Assembly: GCA_027488335.1 (NCBI GenBank)
Contig: JAIYBU010000050.1
Coordinates: forward strand, 28,772-92,771
Direction: 5' to 3'
Length of the DNA stretch: 64,000 nt
Origin: Cytophagaceae bacterium
GTDB lineage: Bacteria; Bacteroidota; Bacteroidia; Cytophagales; Spirosomataceae
A program made the position numbers and the translations under genes. Under the pieces are notes generated by a model. It was not told the origin of the DNA. It worked only from the letters and a program-made list of their open reading frames with translations, and did not search any database. Positions 9,283 to 18,330 of the stretch are shown one piece after another. Numbering within the stretch: the stretch's first letter is position 1; every line of letters begins with the position of its first letter.

Positions 9283-10155
9283 ATGCTAAAAAAACTATTC
9301 ATTTTATATATTTTAGGAACATTTCAAGTACTTTCAGCACAAACGGGCAACTCCCTTCTGTGGGAAATTTCGGGTAATGGACTTACCACTCCTTCTTATT
9401 TATACGGGACTATCCACCAAGTCTGTAAAGAAAGTGTAGTTATTTCTGACAAATTTGAAAACATCATTAAAAACGCAGACAGAGTGTATCTCGAAATAAA
9501 TTTTGATGAAATTCACAACGATTTCCAAGCACACTATGATAGTTTCAATAAGTCAGGAAAAAAATTAAATTCTTATTTCACCAAAGAAGAATACCAAATT
9601 TTAGAAAAGAATTTCAATAAAAAACATAAAAGCCTAAAAATAACTCTTTCTCAATTTTCAGATTACAAGCCTGATAAAATATTGCCAATGATATTGCCAA
9701 GACTTATTACTTGTAAGCTAACTTCGTATGAAGAAGAAATTTCAAGAATAGCCAAAAAAGCCAAAAAGCCAATCTTAGGAATAGAAAGTTACGACGAACA
9801 CAACTCTTTTGAAGAAGAAAGCGACAGCACAATTAAGATGGAAGCTCAACGTCTGTTTACTATTTTATCAGACGAAAAAGCTTCGAGTGATGCCCTCGAA
9901 ACTTACAATACAACTTTTAATCTTTACCAAAGCCAAGACGTAGAAAAGCTTTATAATTTTGTAAAAGAAAAGAATTCGCCCGAAGAAAATTATAAGCTTT
10001 TAGATTTTCGGAATAAACTTTGGATTCCTCGCATCGAAAAACAATCAAAATCAGGGACAATACTCTATGCCGTTGGTGCTGCTCATTTAGGTGGCGAAAA
10101 CGGAGTTATAAATCTACTAAAGCAACGGGGCTTCACGCTAAAACCCGTATTATAA
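9283..10155 (+). CDS. TraB/GumN family protein
   Basis: A 290-aa secreted protein of the TraB/PrgY/GumN group, related to the Tiki/ChaN fold. The signal peptide ends near residue 20 (VLSAQ). Family hallmarks are SYLYGTIH (residues 38-45) near the start and VGAAHLGGENGVINLL near the end, each carrying one of the paired GxxH motifs thought to form a metal or heme site. An internal VYLEINFDE segment also fits the family. Members are often described as putative proteases, but the activity in bacteria is poorly known. It follows the unknown secreted gene by 12 bp. Confidence 0.85.
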   Translation: MLKKLFILYILGTFQVLSAQTGNSLLWEISGNGLTTPSYLYGTIHQVCKESVVISDKFENIIKNADRVYLEINFDEIHNDFQAHYDSFNKSGKKLNSYFTKEEYQILEKNFNKKHKSLKITLSQFSDYKPDKILPMILPRLITCKLTSYEEEISRIAKKAKKPILGIESYDEHNSFEEESDSTIKMEAQRLFTILSDEKASSDALETYNTTFNLYQSQDVEKLYNFVKEKNSPEENYKLLDFRNKLWIPRIEKQSKSGTILYAVGAAHLGGENGVINLLKQRGFTLKPVL

Positions 10156-10423
10156 ATGTTAGAGTCAGATACTCGATTGAAACCATAACTACTTTATTGG
10201 GCAAACAAAAATACCCTACTCATTCAAGCAGTATGACTAAGAAATCAAAAACGAAGACAACCTTGCCATCGTTAAAAGTAAGTTTTAAACCGTTTATCAA
10301 AATAAAAACCACGTTCCTCTTCCGAGCAACATGGCTGATAGTTTTTAGTATTTAGTTTTAGATGGATAGTATTGCGATAAACAGTAAAAGTTAGTGGACT
10401 TAGCTTATCTATTCAACCTTAAA

Positions 10424-11530
10424 TTAACTTGAAACCTTTGATAGTTTCAGATACGTTTTTGATTTCTTCAAAGCATGTGGAGCAAGCCCTAAACCCGTAA
10501 AAATCAAGCCTGCAACTAATAACGTACTGGTATGAGCAAAAAACTCACCCGATGCTAAAATTCCCATCACCAAAATGGTTGATAATGGCAGCGAAAAGGC
10601 TAAAATCAGTACCGCTAAGTTCATATCAAAAGTCTTTCTCTCTTTTGTGTAGTTTTTGTCTTCTTCTTTGATATTAATCGCCGAAATATGGGCAAAAGGC
10701 CAAAAACTACACGAGCTTAACGGTACTACAACTGCCAATAAAATTAGGTTAGGGGTATTGATGTTAAAGATATTGATAATTAGAACACTGAAAAGTATCG
10801 TGATTCCCGCTCTGAATAATAGAATCGAACTAACGAGTTTGATTTTTCCTTCTTTGAATTGCACTGCCAAACCAATATATATCAATACCAATGGTGTCAT
10901 GAGGCTACTCGCACGATTAAATAATTCGGAAATTGCCGTTGGTAAAGACTTCATATTTAACCCTGCCGAAAGAAAGATAATAGCCAAAAGCATAATAATA
11001 TTGATGGGTTCTTTAACGAGACTCAACAATAAACTCTTCACTTTTCCTTTATCTTCCACCTCCTCAGTTTGGTTATTTCTAAGATACATTTTCATGGCTA
11101 CAAAGTAGAGGAAATTGAGGGCAAAGAACTTATTTCCGACATCACCCATGGCAGCTAAAGCCAATGATTCATCGCCAAGAAATTCATTGATAAACGGAAA
11201 ACTCGATAAACCAGGGGCAAGCGAAGGCAACAACATTGTGAGTGTACGCCCAGCCGAACTATCTTTTTCGATTCCGAAAATAGGCAAAAAATAAGGAGCT
11301 GATAAGAAAATAAAAAAGTTAAACGCAAGAACAAGTATGGGGTAAATAAGTAAAGACGCACTAATTTTAATACCCATCAATGCAATAAAAACCGTTGAAG
11401 GTAATGCGATTGACAAGATAATTTCTTTGACACCATTTATTTCGGTTTTGTTTTTTATTTTACTCCTCAGAGCTAATCCCAGTCCAATAAGAAGGAGGAG
11501 GATAAGCGTTTTTTGTACAGCCTCAACCAT
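10424..11530 (-). CDS. AEC (auxin efflux carrier) family transporter
   Basis: A 368-aa inner-membrane protein with about ten helices in two halves. The first half begins VEAVQKTLILLLLIGLGLAL and includes the typical ILSIALPSTVFIAL; the second half includes LVLIYIGLAVQF and a long central loop. AEC members move small organic anions, but the substrate cannot be read from sequence. The start at 11530 precedes the first helix; the upstream extension to 11590 runs through a dispersed repeat and is not likely coding. A terminator at 11624-11652 separates it from the aminotransferase, so it probably has its own promoter. Confidence 0.82.
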   Translation of the reverse strand: MVEAVQKTLILLLLIGLGLALRSKIKNKTEINGVKEIILSIALPSTVFIALMGIKISASLLIYPILVLAFNFFIFLSAPYFLPIFGIEKDSSAGRTLTMLLPSLAPGLSSFPFINEFLGDESLALAAMGDVGNKFFALNFLYFVAMKMYLRNNQTEEVEDKGKVKSLLLSLVKEPINIIMLLAIIFLSAGLNMKSLPTAISELFNRASSLMTPLVLIYIGLAVQFKEGKIKLVSSILLFRAGITILFSVLIINIFNINTPNLILLAVVVPLSSCSFWPFAHISAINIKEEDKNYTKERKTFDMNLAVLILAFSLPLSTILVMGILASGEFFAHTSTLLVAGLIFTGLGLAPHALKKSKTYLKLSKVSS

Positions 11531-11546
11531 AATAATTAAGAATTTA

Positions 11547-11568
11547 GACGGGGTCGCCCGTGCGATTA
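11547..11568 (-). repeat. 22-bp GC-rich leader repeat, copy 1
   Basis: On the minus strand this reads TAATCGCACGGGCGACCCCG followed by TC, ending 16 bp before the AEC start codon. An identical copy lies at 49954-49975, also just before a start codon and in the same sense. ACGGG and CCCGT can pair across a four-base loop. Confidence 0.7.
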
Positions 11569-11623
11569 AGAATGCAGAGTGCGGTAGCACTCATATAGAA
11601 ACCTAAAGGGAAAAAAGATAAAA

Positions 11624-11652
11624 ATTTGGAGAAGTTATTAACTTCCCCAAAT
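11624..11652 (-). terminator. Rho-independent terminator closing the SusCD-aminotransferase operon
   Basis: A 13-bp stem with one mismatch (ATTTGG-A-GAAGTT against AACTTC-C-CCAAAT) and a three-base loop is followed on the minus strand by a T-rich run (TTTTATCTTTTTT). It lies 23 bp after the aminotransferase stop codon. Confidence 0.8.
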
Positions 11653-11675
11653 CGCTCTAACCTATGACAAAAAAA

Positions 11676-12863
11676 CTAAGATAATTCGCCCAATGCTTTC
11701 ACAAATTGCTTCATTTCGTCCATAGTTCCCATACTCACACGGCACCAAGGCTTATTTTGAATATCGAAGGCACGTATCAAAATCCCTTTGGCTGCCATTT
11801 TCGCCAAGAAGTCTTTTCCACTCATATTAATCGGAAAAATGACAAAATTTGTATAAGAAGGAATGTATTTGTACCCCATTTTCGTAAGGTTTTCGTATAA
11901 ATACTCTTTGCAAGCTGTATTTTGCTTCTTAGTCATTGCTTGGAATTCGGTATCTTCAAAGCTGGCAATAGCACCCAACACCGAAGTATGCGAAATACCC
12001 ATTCCACCACGAGTAATTTTCTGGATTTTATCCAAAAACTCTGGTTGAGCCACGGCATAACCTACACGTAAACCAGCCATACCCATAATCTTCGAGAACG
12101 TACGAGCAATGATTACGTTTTTCTTTTGAGCCAATAACGAAACCATACTTTCTGTACCTGTTCCTTCGGCCAATTCGAGGTAAGCCTCATCAACAAAAAT
12201 TGGCACTTTTTCAGAAACACGTGAACAGAAATCTAATAAATCCTTTCCTGCCGTAATGCTACCAACTGGGTTGTTCGGATTACAGATATACACCATTTTG
12301 GTATCTTTATCAATGGCTGCTTCCATTGCTTTTAGGTCGTGCGACCAATCTGCTTTACACGGAATTGCTTTCCAAGTTGCACCAACGGCTTCCGCCACAC
12401 GAATCAACGACATATACGTTGGGTCGGCCGAAACGATGTTTCCACCATTCATAAACAATACTAAGGCTACTTTTTCGAGTAAATCAGACGAACCTGGTCC
12501 CATCATGATGTGCTTGTCGGTTACGCCTTCTTTCTTAGCCAATTTGTCAACCAATGTTGCCAATTCTTTCCACGAATAACGGTTTCCGCCAGCAACGGCC
12601 TCAGCAACGGCTTTTCTTGTGCTTTCTGGTGGCCCATAAGGGTTTTCGTTGGCATTCAAACGAGCCGCCATCGCCATTACGTCTGGTCTTTCATCCAAAA
12701 AATGTTCTCTTAAAAGCGGGCTGTAATAAAGTCTGCTTTTTTCGTCAAGGCTGAAATTTGCCGCCGAAAATGCACCCATCGAAATGTGCGGAGCCAGTGC
12801 CATTCCACCGATTGTCATTAAACCTGTCTTTAAAAGACTACGTCTGTTAATCATGTTGCTCAT
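11676..12863 (-). CDS. Tat-exported histidinol-phosphate aminotransferase-like PLP enzyme
   Basis: A 395-aa fold-type I aminotransferase of class I/II, closest in pattern to HisC. The PLP site is visible: Lys in ARTFSKIMG (near residue 257), CNPNNPVGS with the conserved Asn, FVDEAYLEL with the Asp and Tyr, and a C-terminal Arg in WCRVSMGT. The N-terminus NRRSLLKTGLMTIGGMALAP is a twin-arginine signal followed by a hydrophobic core, so export of the folded holoenzyme is predicted. This is unlike cytosolic HisC, and no his genes are near. It is the last gene of the susC-susD-lipoprotein unit, with a terminator after it. The substrate is not known. An alternative start is at 12854. Confidence 0.85.
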   Translation of the reverse strand: MSNMINRRSLLKTGLMTIGGMALAPHISMGAFSAANFSLDEKSRLYYSPLLREHFLDERPDVMAMAARLNANENPYGPPESTRKAVAEAVAGGNRYSWKELATLVDKLAKKEGVTDKHIMMGPGSSDLLEKVALVLFMNGGNIVSADPTYMSLIRVAEAVGATWKAIPCKADWSHDLKAMEAAIDKDTKMVYICNPNNPVGSITAGKDLLDFCSRVSEKVPIFVDEAYLELAEGTGTESMVSLLAQKKNVIIARTFSKIMGMAGLRVGYAVAQPEFLDKIQKITRGGMGISHTSVLGAIASFEDTEFQAMTKKQNTACKEYLYENLTKMGYKYIPSYTNFVIFPINMSGKDFLAKMAAKGILIRAFDIQNKPWCRVSMGTMDEMKQFVKALGELS

Positions 12864-12923
12864 TGTATTCTTAGTTTTTTTGTTATTTGAATAGAGACTT
12901 TTCTTGAATTGAGAATTAAAATT

Positions 12924-12952
12924 TGTAGAACAATTTAGAAAATTGTTCTACA
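12924..12952. repeat. Hairpin repeat of the TGTAGAACAATT family
   Basis: TGTAGAACAATTT (12924-12936), loop AGA, AAATTGTTCTACA (12940-12952): a perfect 13-bp inverted repeat between the lipoprotein stop and the aminotransferase start. Related hairpins are at 27211, 51724, 56924 and 57885. Confidence 0.8.
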
Positions 12953-12957
12953 GACAT

Positions 12958-13428
12958 TTATTTTGTTGCTGTCAATCTGAAATACTTTGTAAATGCGACA
13001 TCTTTGTAAGTAGCCGAACAGGCTAACTGCACCGATGAACCAACGGCAGGCGTAGCTATACCAAGAGATTTCCAAGCGATTTTTAGTGTCGAACGACCAG
13101 TACCATCAGTGGTCACATCTGAAATTTTTGTTCCGTTTCTAAGTTTGAATGTTACAGGAACAGCCGTAGCTGCAATGCTGTCAATACCTACTTTATAATC
13201 AAGCAAACCATCTTTGTTGAGTGCTAACAAGCGTACTGTGATTGAAGCATCAGCCGATGCTGAAGAAACCACCGATGGTTCAGTTGTAAGACCATTTGAT
13301 TTACCCGCAGGGTCTTCAAAAATCACTAAAACTGGTGCAGTAATTCTGTCAACAAATGGGTCGTCAACTTTGCACGAGGTTGCTACAAATCCTAAAATTA
13401 TGGTGCTAAAAAATAGTATTTTCTTCAT
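12958..13428 (-). CDS. Small SusCD-associated lipoprotein, function unknown
   Basis: A 156-aa protein with a lipoprotein signal peptide (MKKILFFSTIILGFVATSC; the lipobox Cys is residue 19). The mature part looks like one beta-rich domain: it is rich in Ser, Thr, Ala and Val and has a segment VPVTFKLRNGTKISDVTTDG of immunoglobulin-like style. It lies between susD and the aminotransferase gene on the same strand, so an outer-membrane or periplasmic accessory role in the same uptake system is likely by position. The start at 13428 is preferred because it gives the standard MKK signal peptide; three codons upstream is another ATG. Confidence 0.72.
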   Translation of the reverse strand: MKKILFFSTIILGFVATSCKVDDPFVDRITAPVLVIFEDPAGKSNGLTTEPSVVSSASADASITVRLLALNKDGLLDYKVGIDSIAATAVPVTFKLRNGTKISDVTTDGTGRSTLKIAWKSLGIATPAVGSSVQLACSATYKDVAFTKYFRLTATK

Positions 13429-13436
13429 GATAAACA

Positions 13437-13458
13437 CCCCCCTGCCCCTAAAGGGGGG
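13437..13458. repeat. C-rich CCCCTAAAGGGG repeat, intergenic copy
   Basis: CCCCCCTGCCCCTAAAGGGG, followed by two more G. Six C can pair with six G across a ten-base loop. A near-identical copy lies inside a coding region at 20667-20686. Confidence 0.7.
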
Positions 13459-13473
13459 ATTTTGTTTTTTGAA

Positions 13474-13499
13474 TATGCTAAGGGTATCTTTTTAGCATA
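13474..13499. other. Hairpin between susD and the lipoprotein gene
   Basis: TATGCTAA (13474-13481) pairs perfectly with TTAGCATA (13492-13499) across ten bases. It may be an intercistronic RNA structure; no T-run follows on the minus strand. Confidence 0.45.
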
Positions 13500-13566
13500 G
13501 TGAAAAAATATTTGCTTCGAAAAAGAATAAATTTTGTTCAATCATTCTCTCATTCAATCATTGATT

Positions 13567-15036
13567 TTATTCCGTCCACCAAAGTTTGGTTTTCATATTA
13601 TCCGCCCCATTAATCTTAATTCCTTCGTCAAGTTTTGCTTTATTCAACGAATATTCAGTAGTTGGATACGGCAAACGAGTTGGTACAATACCATCATTTT
13701 CAAATACCGCTCTGGCATCACGTGGAGAGAATTTTGGAAAACCCGTGCGACGGAATTCTGTCCAAGCCTCAACGCCTTGTCCGAAAAGAGCTATCCATTT
13801 TTGTTCGATGATTTTTTCTTTAGAAATAGTCCCAACTGTAGTCAAATAATTAGCTGGAGTATTAATACCAAATTGCGTAAATGAAGCATCAATGCCTTTT
13901 TTGAAATAATCGTCGGCTTTACCAATGGTGATGTCTCCGTCAAACGCAGCTTCGGCCAAAATGAAATTCAATTCGCTGAAAGTCATAATTACACTCGGAG
14001 CATTGGCCTTTGTGAAGTAATCAGTCAACACCGAAGCTGAACTCAAATACGTAGTAGCGATTGCATCAGGCAAACCATTTGGAATACCTTCGTAGGCTCC
14101 TGCTTTATTTTTGGTTGCAAAAACACCCAAACGAGTATCGCCCAAATCCGTTAATTTATCAACTACTGTTTTGCTGATACTCCAGTCAGTACGGCTACCC
14201 ACAATCATTACCTCATTCCACTCGTTATTGCTTGGGCGAGAAGTTGTATTGGCCAAAAGTGCGTTATCGGCATTGCTCGTAAAAATCGGATATTTGGCAG
14301 CATCCGAAAGGATTTCGTTCATGATTGCCTTAGATTCAGCCGATTTCTTAGCTGCCTGACGATTCGCCAAACGTAAACGAAGTGAATTGGCAAATTTCTT
14401 CCATTTCAAAATATCGCCACCATAAATAATATCACCCGAAATAGCTGGCCCACCAACGGTCAATTTTTCGTTGGCAAGTTTCAAATCGGCCAAGATTCCT
14501 GCGTAAACTTTATCCATTGAGTCGTAAGCAGGTGTATAAATGGGTTTTTCAGCCGTTCCTTTGATAGATTCTGTGTAAGGAATTGCACCGTATAAATCTG
14601 TCAAGAGTGAGAATGTCCACGAACGCATTACCAGAGCAGCACCTTCGTAATTTTTATTCGGACTTTTACCTGTCTCACCTGATTCCGTGATGATTCTCTG
14701 GAAATTCAATAAACCATCATTATAAAGCGATTTCCAAGTATTGTTATAAAACGTTGGCGTTATACCGTAGTTATCGCCCTCGTTTGAGTAAATATTACGG
14801 GCTAAATATTGCACCCAGAGCATAGCACCGTCAAGGTTTAAACGCTCAAAACGAACATTGCCACCCCAATATCTATCAACTGCTTTTTCGGTAGCATACG
14901 GAAACAAATATTGAGCTCCGATAGCCGTTGGGTTATTGGGGTCGGTATTCATTTCATCGAAATCTTTCGTACAAGAACTAACCGATGAAAGCAAACCAAC
15001 AAATGCGAATGAATATATAATCTTATTGAGTTTCAT
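13567..15036 (-). CDS. SusD/RagB-type outer-membrane nutrient-binding lipoprotein
   Basis: A 489-aa surface lipoprotein that caps the SusC-type barrel and binds the incoming nutrient. The signal peptide ends in the lipobox LSSVSSC (Cys near 22), followed by TKDFDEMNTDPNNPTA, a typical mature start for the SusD-like_2 group. TPR-like helical segments such as ALVMRSWTFSLLTDLYGAIPYTES and FILAEAAFDG and the ending KLWWTE fit the family. The start at 15036 gives the MKLNKIIY signal peptide. It is the partner of the susC gene immediately upstream, separated by about 100 bp that contain a strong nested hairpin. The ligand is unknown. Confidence 0.93.
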   Translation of the reverse strand: MKLNKIIYSFAFVGLLSSVSSCTKDFDEMNTDPNNPTAIGAQYLFPYATEKAVDRYWGGNVRFERLNLDGAMLWVQYLARNIYSNEGDNYGITPTFYNNTWKSLYNDGLLNFQRIITESGETGKSPNKNYEGAALVMRSWTFSLLTDLYGAIPYTESIKGTAEKPIYTPAYDSMDKVYAGILADLKLANEKLTVGGPAISGDIIYGGDILKWKKFANSLRLRLANRQAAKKSAESKAIMNEILSDAAKYPIFTSNADNALLANTTSRPSNNEWNEVMIVGSRTDWSISKTVVDKLTDLGDTRLGVFATKNKAGAYEGIPNGLPDAIATTYLSSASVLTDYFTKANAPSVIMTFSELNFILAEAAFDGDITIGKADDYFKKGIDASFTQFGINTPANYLTTVGTISKEKIIEQKWIALFGQGVEAWTEFRRTGFPKFSPRDARAVFENDGIVPTRLPYPTTEYSLNKAKLDEGIKINGADNMKTKLWWTE

Positions 15037-15072
15037 ATCTGTCAAAATTTTAGGTAGATAATAAAGTTGTTG

Positions 15073-15131
15073 GCGATTAGCTTTTAGCTTAATTATTTCC
15101 TCTAAAAAGCTAAAGATTAATTGCTAATCGC
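15073..15131 (-). promoter_or_regulatory. Nested hairpin in the susC-susD gap
   Basis: Outer arms GCGATTAGC (15073-15081) and GCTAATCGC (15123-15131) enclose inner arms TTTAGCTT (15083-15090) and AAGCTAAA (15107-15114). It starts eight bases after the susC stop and could stabilise the susC mRNA end or attenuate susD. Confidence 0.6.
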
Positions 15132-15138
15132 TTTTCAC

Positions 15139-18100
15139 TTAAAAACTAATCGAAAGGTTTGCACCTACACTTCTTGAATTTGGTAATTCGCCATAAGCAA
15201 AACCTTGTTGGTTAGCACCGAAACGGTCAACCTCTGGGTCGATGTGTGGCGTATTTTTGAATAAAATAGCTAAATTTCTACCTACAATCGAAAGTTTTGC
15301 ATTCTGTAAGTGTAGTTTCGATAAAACCGATTTAGGAATAGTATATCCAAATGAAACTTCACGTAATTTGACAAAAGAAGCATCGAAAATAGCCGCCTCA
15401 TGGTAACGACGAGGGTTGTTATAACCAATCAATTGGTTGGTTGCCACAATCACGTCGTTTGGTACATACTGAGGGTTTTCGGTAGTTCCGATATTCATTA
15501 CCCCTTTTCCGATGATACCTTCTTCACGACCAACGGCTGTTTCGGCATATTGGCCTGTCCAACGAGCAGTACCCGTACCTTCGTCGAAAATATCTCCGCC
15601 AATTTTGGCATCAATCAAAGCTGTTAATGTAAATTTCTTGTAAGTGAAAGTATTCGAGATACCACCCATCCAATCTGGTTGGATATTACCCAAAATTCTT
15701 GGAGTAGTTTCTACTACTGGCAAGCCATTGGCGTAAACAATTTGTCCGTCAGGAGCGTGTTTGAAACCAATACCAAACAACGAACCGTAAGGCATTCCTA
15801 CTTGGGCAATTGAAGTCAAACCTCTACGCTCTTGGAGTGTGTAGGTTGTCAGACCTTCGGCCAAAGCGATTACTTTATTGCGATTACGAGAATAATTCAC
15901 AGCCACATCCCACTTGAAAGCATTGGCTTCCATTACTTTTCCTGAGAGCATAATCTCGATGCCTTGATTCGTGATTTGACCTGCGTTTAAGATACGTTTG
16001 TCGTAGCCACTGGCTTTCGAGATTTCTACTCCAAGAATTTGGTTTTTGGTTGATTGGTTATAGTAAGTGAAGTCTAATCCGAAGCGATTTTTCAAGAATT
16101 TCAAGTCTAAACCTAATTCAATACCCGTTGTAATTTCAGGTTTCAGAGTAGCGTTTGAAATTGTTAAATTTTCATAATAGGCTGGTAATGTGCTATTCCA
16201 CGAACCACCTGCACGGAAAGTTTGTGCTAATTGATACGGGTCGGCATCGTTTCCTACTTGAGCCCAGCTTGCTCTAACTTTTCCGTAAGAAAGAATCGTT
16301 TTAGGGAAATTTATTAAATCTGTAACAACGCCGCTCAATGAAACTGAAGGATAAAAATACGAACGAGCATTGGATGGAAGCGTACTCGACCAGTCATTAC
16401 GTGCTGTTGCATCTAAAAACAAAGCATTCAAATAACCTAATTGTACTGAGCCATACACACTTTGTACTTCGGCTTTTTCGATACGGCTATCAATGGTATT
16501 TTGGCTTGGATTTGAGTTTGCCAAGTTATAAACGCCATCTACAACTAACTCGGCTACATTAGCAAAATTACGTTTGTAATAATTGCTTCTTTGAGCGGCA
16601 CCAGCCGAAGCTACCAAATGAAAATCTTTGGTAATTGATTTTTCGTAAGATAACAAGGCATCATGATTGGTTTCTTGGCGACGTAAAACCTCTTCTGAAT
16701 AACGGCCTGGTGTACGGTTTCCGTTACGAACTCTATCGAAATTAACGATATTGATGCGAGTATCAGACCACATATCCGTACCGCTTCTAATCATCAATTT
16801 CAATTCTGGCGAAATCGTAAAGTTTAAGGCAATATTTCCAACTAAACGGTCTTTATCATTGGTGTAAGGTAGTTTTTCACTTGTATAAAACGGATTCGTA
16901 AAGAATGTATGTTGCCAGTTAGCAGGGTCATTGTCAGGTAATTTTCCTGCAACTGCTCGTTGAATATGCACATCGGCATAATCGGCATAATTGGCAAGTT
17001 GGTCCCACGAAACGTGGCGATGCGACCAGATAAATTGGTCACCATTTTGGTACGTACGATTTCCACCCGATTTCACGTATTCGCCCGCAACTACAGCCGA
17101 AATGAATTTTGAAACCTTATAATTTGAGTTGATTTTGAAGTTATTTCTATAGAAATCATTAAAAGCCATCAAACCTTTTTGGTCGAGACGACCCACGCTC
17201 AATCGGAAACTTCCTTTGTCGTTTCCACCCGAAAGAGCTAAATTATTGGTTAAAGTTGTACCCGTTTGCCAGTATTCGTCCCAGTTATTGGGTTGTGGCG
17301 TAAGCGGAGCAACATCTTTTCCTGTAAACCATTGTCTTACTAAGCGACCATCCATTGGGGCTCCCCAACTTTCGTCCGTACCTTCAGTACCAGTGGTAGA
17401 ACCTGGCTTAACCGACCCGTAAGCTGCTTTGTATTGGTCATACGCATCAGGCGTAATTACCCCACTCCATCCATCCGAATACCATGTTGTATAACCTGAG
17501 CCACCACCATAAGTATTTTGAAAGTTTGGTTTAACCAATGGGCGTTCGGCCGTAAAGTTTGAGTTATATTCAATACCTAAACCCTTTGTGCCAGCACCGT
17601 CTTTGGTTGTAATCAAGATTACACCATTGGCAGCACGAGAACCATAAAGAGCAGCGGCGTTTGGTCCTTTCAACACCGAAATATCTTTAATGTTATCAGG
17701 GCTAACTTCTGAGATACCACCCCCGAATTGTTTGTCGAATTGTTGTTGAATCGGCACGCCATCCACTACGATAAGTGGCTGATTATTGCCCGAAACCGAT
17801 GAAGCACCACGAATCTGAATAGTTGAGCCACTTCCTGGGCCACCGTTGGCAGCGATACGAACACCCGCCATTTTACCAGCAAGCCCGTTAGCAATATTAT
17901 TTGAGCGAGCCTCGACCAAGCTTTCACCTTTAAGTTCTTGTTGCGAATAGCCGAGCGATTTTTTCTCTCTCGAAATACCCAAAGCCGTTACCACAACTTC
18001 ATTTAAAGTCTTTGTATCGGGCTGTAATATAATATCAAACGTAGTTTTATTGTCAATTTTAATGTCGATAGTAACATATCCGATGGCACTAAACGTAAGC

Positions 18101-18303
18101 ATACTACCACTTGCAGGGACTTTCAACGAAAATTTCCCATTGGCATCCGTGACCGTTCCAAATGAAGTTCCTTTTACAGTAACCGAAGTTCCAGGCAAAA
18201 CGCCCTCGCTTTCAGAGCCAACAACTCCCGTGATGACCTTGTCTTGTGCCATTATCGCCGACGATAACAGCAAGCAAACTAATAAGTAGAAATTCTTCAT
18301 CAT
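15139..18303 (-). CDS. SusC/RagA-type TonB-linked outer-membrane protein
   Basis: A 1054-aa TonB-dependent beta-barrel of the SusC class that imports a nutrient bound by SusD. Order of parts: signal peptide (NFYLLVCLLLSSAIMAQ), a carboxypeptidase-regulatory-like beta-sandwich (VITGVVGSESEGVLPGTSVTVKG), the plug with the SusC hallmarks QPLIVVDGVPI and LKGPNAAALYGSRAANGVIL, and the long barrel ending in GANLSISF with a terminal Phe. The length is normal for the class. The start at 18303 precedes the signal peptide; the longer frame to 18351 runs into an inverted-repeat leader. First gene of a unit with susD, a lipoprotein and a Tat aminotransferase. No TonB-box or anti-sigma interaction domain was identified. 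Confidence 0.95.
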   Translation of the reverse strand: MMKNFYLLVCLLLSSAIMAQDKVITGVVGSESEGVLPGTSVTVKGTSFGTVTDANGKFSLKVPASGSMLTFSAIGYVTIDIKIDNKTTFDIILQPDTKTLNEVVVTALGISREKKSLGYSQQELKGESLVEARSNNIANGLAGKMAGVRIAANGGPGSGSTIQIRGASSVSGNNQPLIVVDGVPIQQQFDKQFGGGISEVSPDNIKDISVLKGPNAAALYGSRAANGVILITTKDGAGTKGLGIEYNSNFTAERPLVKPNFQNTYGGGSGYTTWYSDGWSGVITPDAYDQYKAAYGSVKPGSTTGTEGTDESWGAPMDGRLVRQWFTGKDVAPLTPQPNNWDEYWQTGTTLTNNLALSGGNDKGSFRLSVGRLDQKGLMAFNDFYRNNFKINSNYKVSKFISAVVAGEYVKSGGNRTYQNGDQFIWSHRHVSWDQLANYADYADVHIQRAVAGKLPDNDPANWQHTFFTNPFYTSEKLPYTNDKDRLVGNIALNFTISPELKLMIRSGTDMWSDTRINIVNFDRVRNGNRTPGRYSEEVLRRQETNHDALLSYEKSITKDFHLVASAGAAQRSNYYKRNFANVAELVVDGVYNLANSNPSQNTIDSRIEKAEVQSVYGSVQLGYLNALFLDATARNDWSSTLPSNARSYFYPSVSLSGVVTDLINFPKTILSYGKVRASWAQVGNDADPYQLAQTFRAGGSWNSTLPAYYENLTISNATLKPEITTGIELGLDLKFLKNRFGLDFTYYNQSTKNQILGVEISKASGYDKRILNAGQITNQGIEIMLSGKVMEANAFKWDVAVNYSRNRNKVIALAEGLTTYTLQERRGLTSIAQVGMPYGSLFGIGFKHAPDGQIVYANGLPVVETTPRILGNIQPDWMGGISNTFTYKKFTLTALIDAKIGGDIFDEGTGTARWTGQYAETAVGREEGIIGKGVMNIGTTENPQYVPNDVIVATNQLIGYNNPRRYHEAAIFDASFVKLREVSFGYTIPKSVLSKLHLQNAKLSIVGRNLAILFKNTPHIDPEVDRFGANQQGFAYGELPNSRSVGANLSISF

Positions 18304-18330
18304 AAATTCTTGGTTTAAGTTAGTTTGTTG

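Noticed and set aside
10020..10355. Open frame on the plus strand past the TraB/GumN gene
   Set aside because: It starts inside the TraB/GumN gene in another frame and has a basic, low-complexity composition with no family pattern; the 10156-10423 gap is better read as non-coding.
11531..11590. Longer N-terminus for the AEC transporter
   Set aside because: It would translate the dispersed 22-bp GC-rich repeat and a GAGTGC/GCACTC hairpin, and adds no membrane segment.
11676..12863. Calling the aminotransferase hisC for histidine synthesis
   Set aside because: It has a twin-arginine export signal and sits in a SusCD locus without his genes, so a cytosolic role in histidine synthesis is unlikely.
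16338..17422. Several open frames opposite to susC
   Set aside because: They mirror the coding bias of susC in other frames and show no signal, motif or start context.
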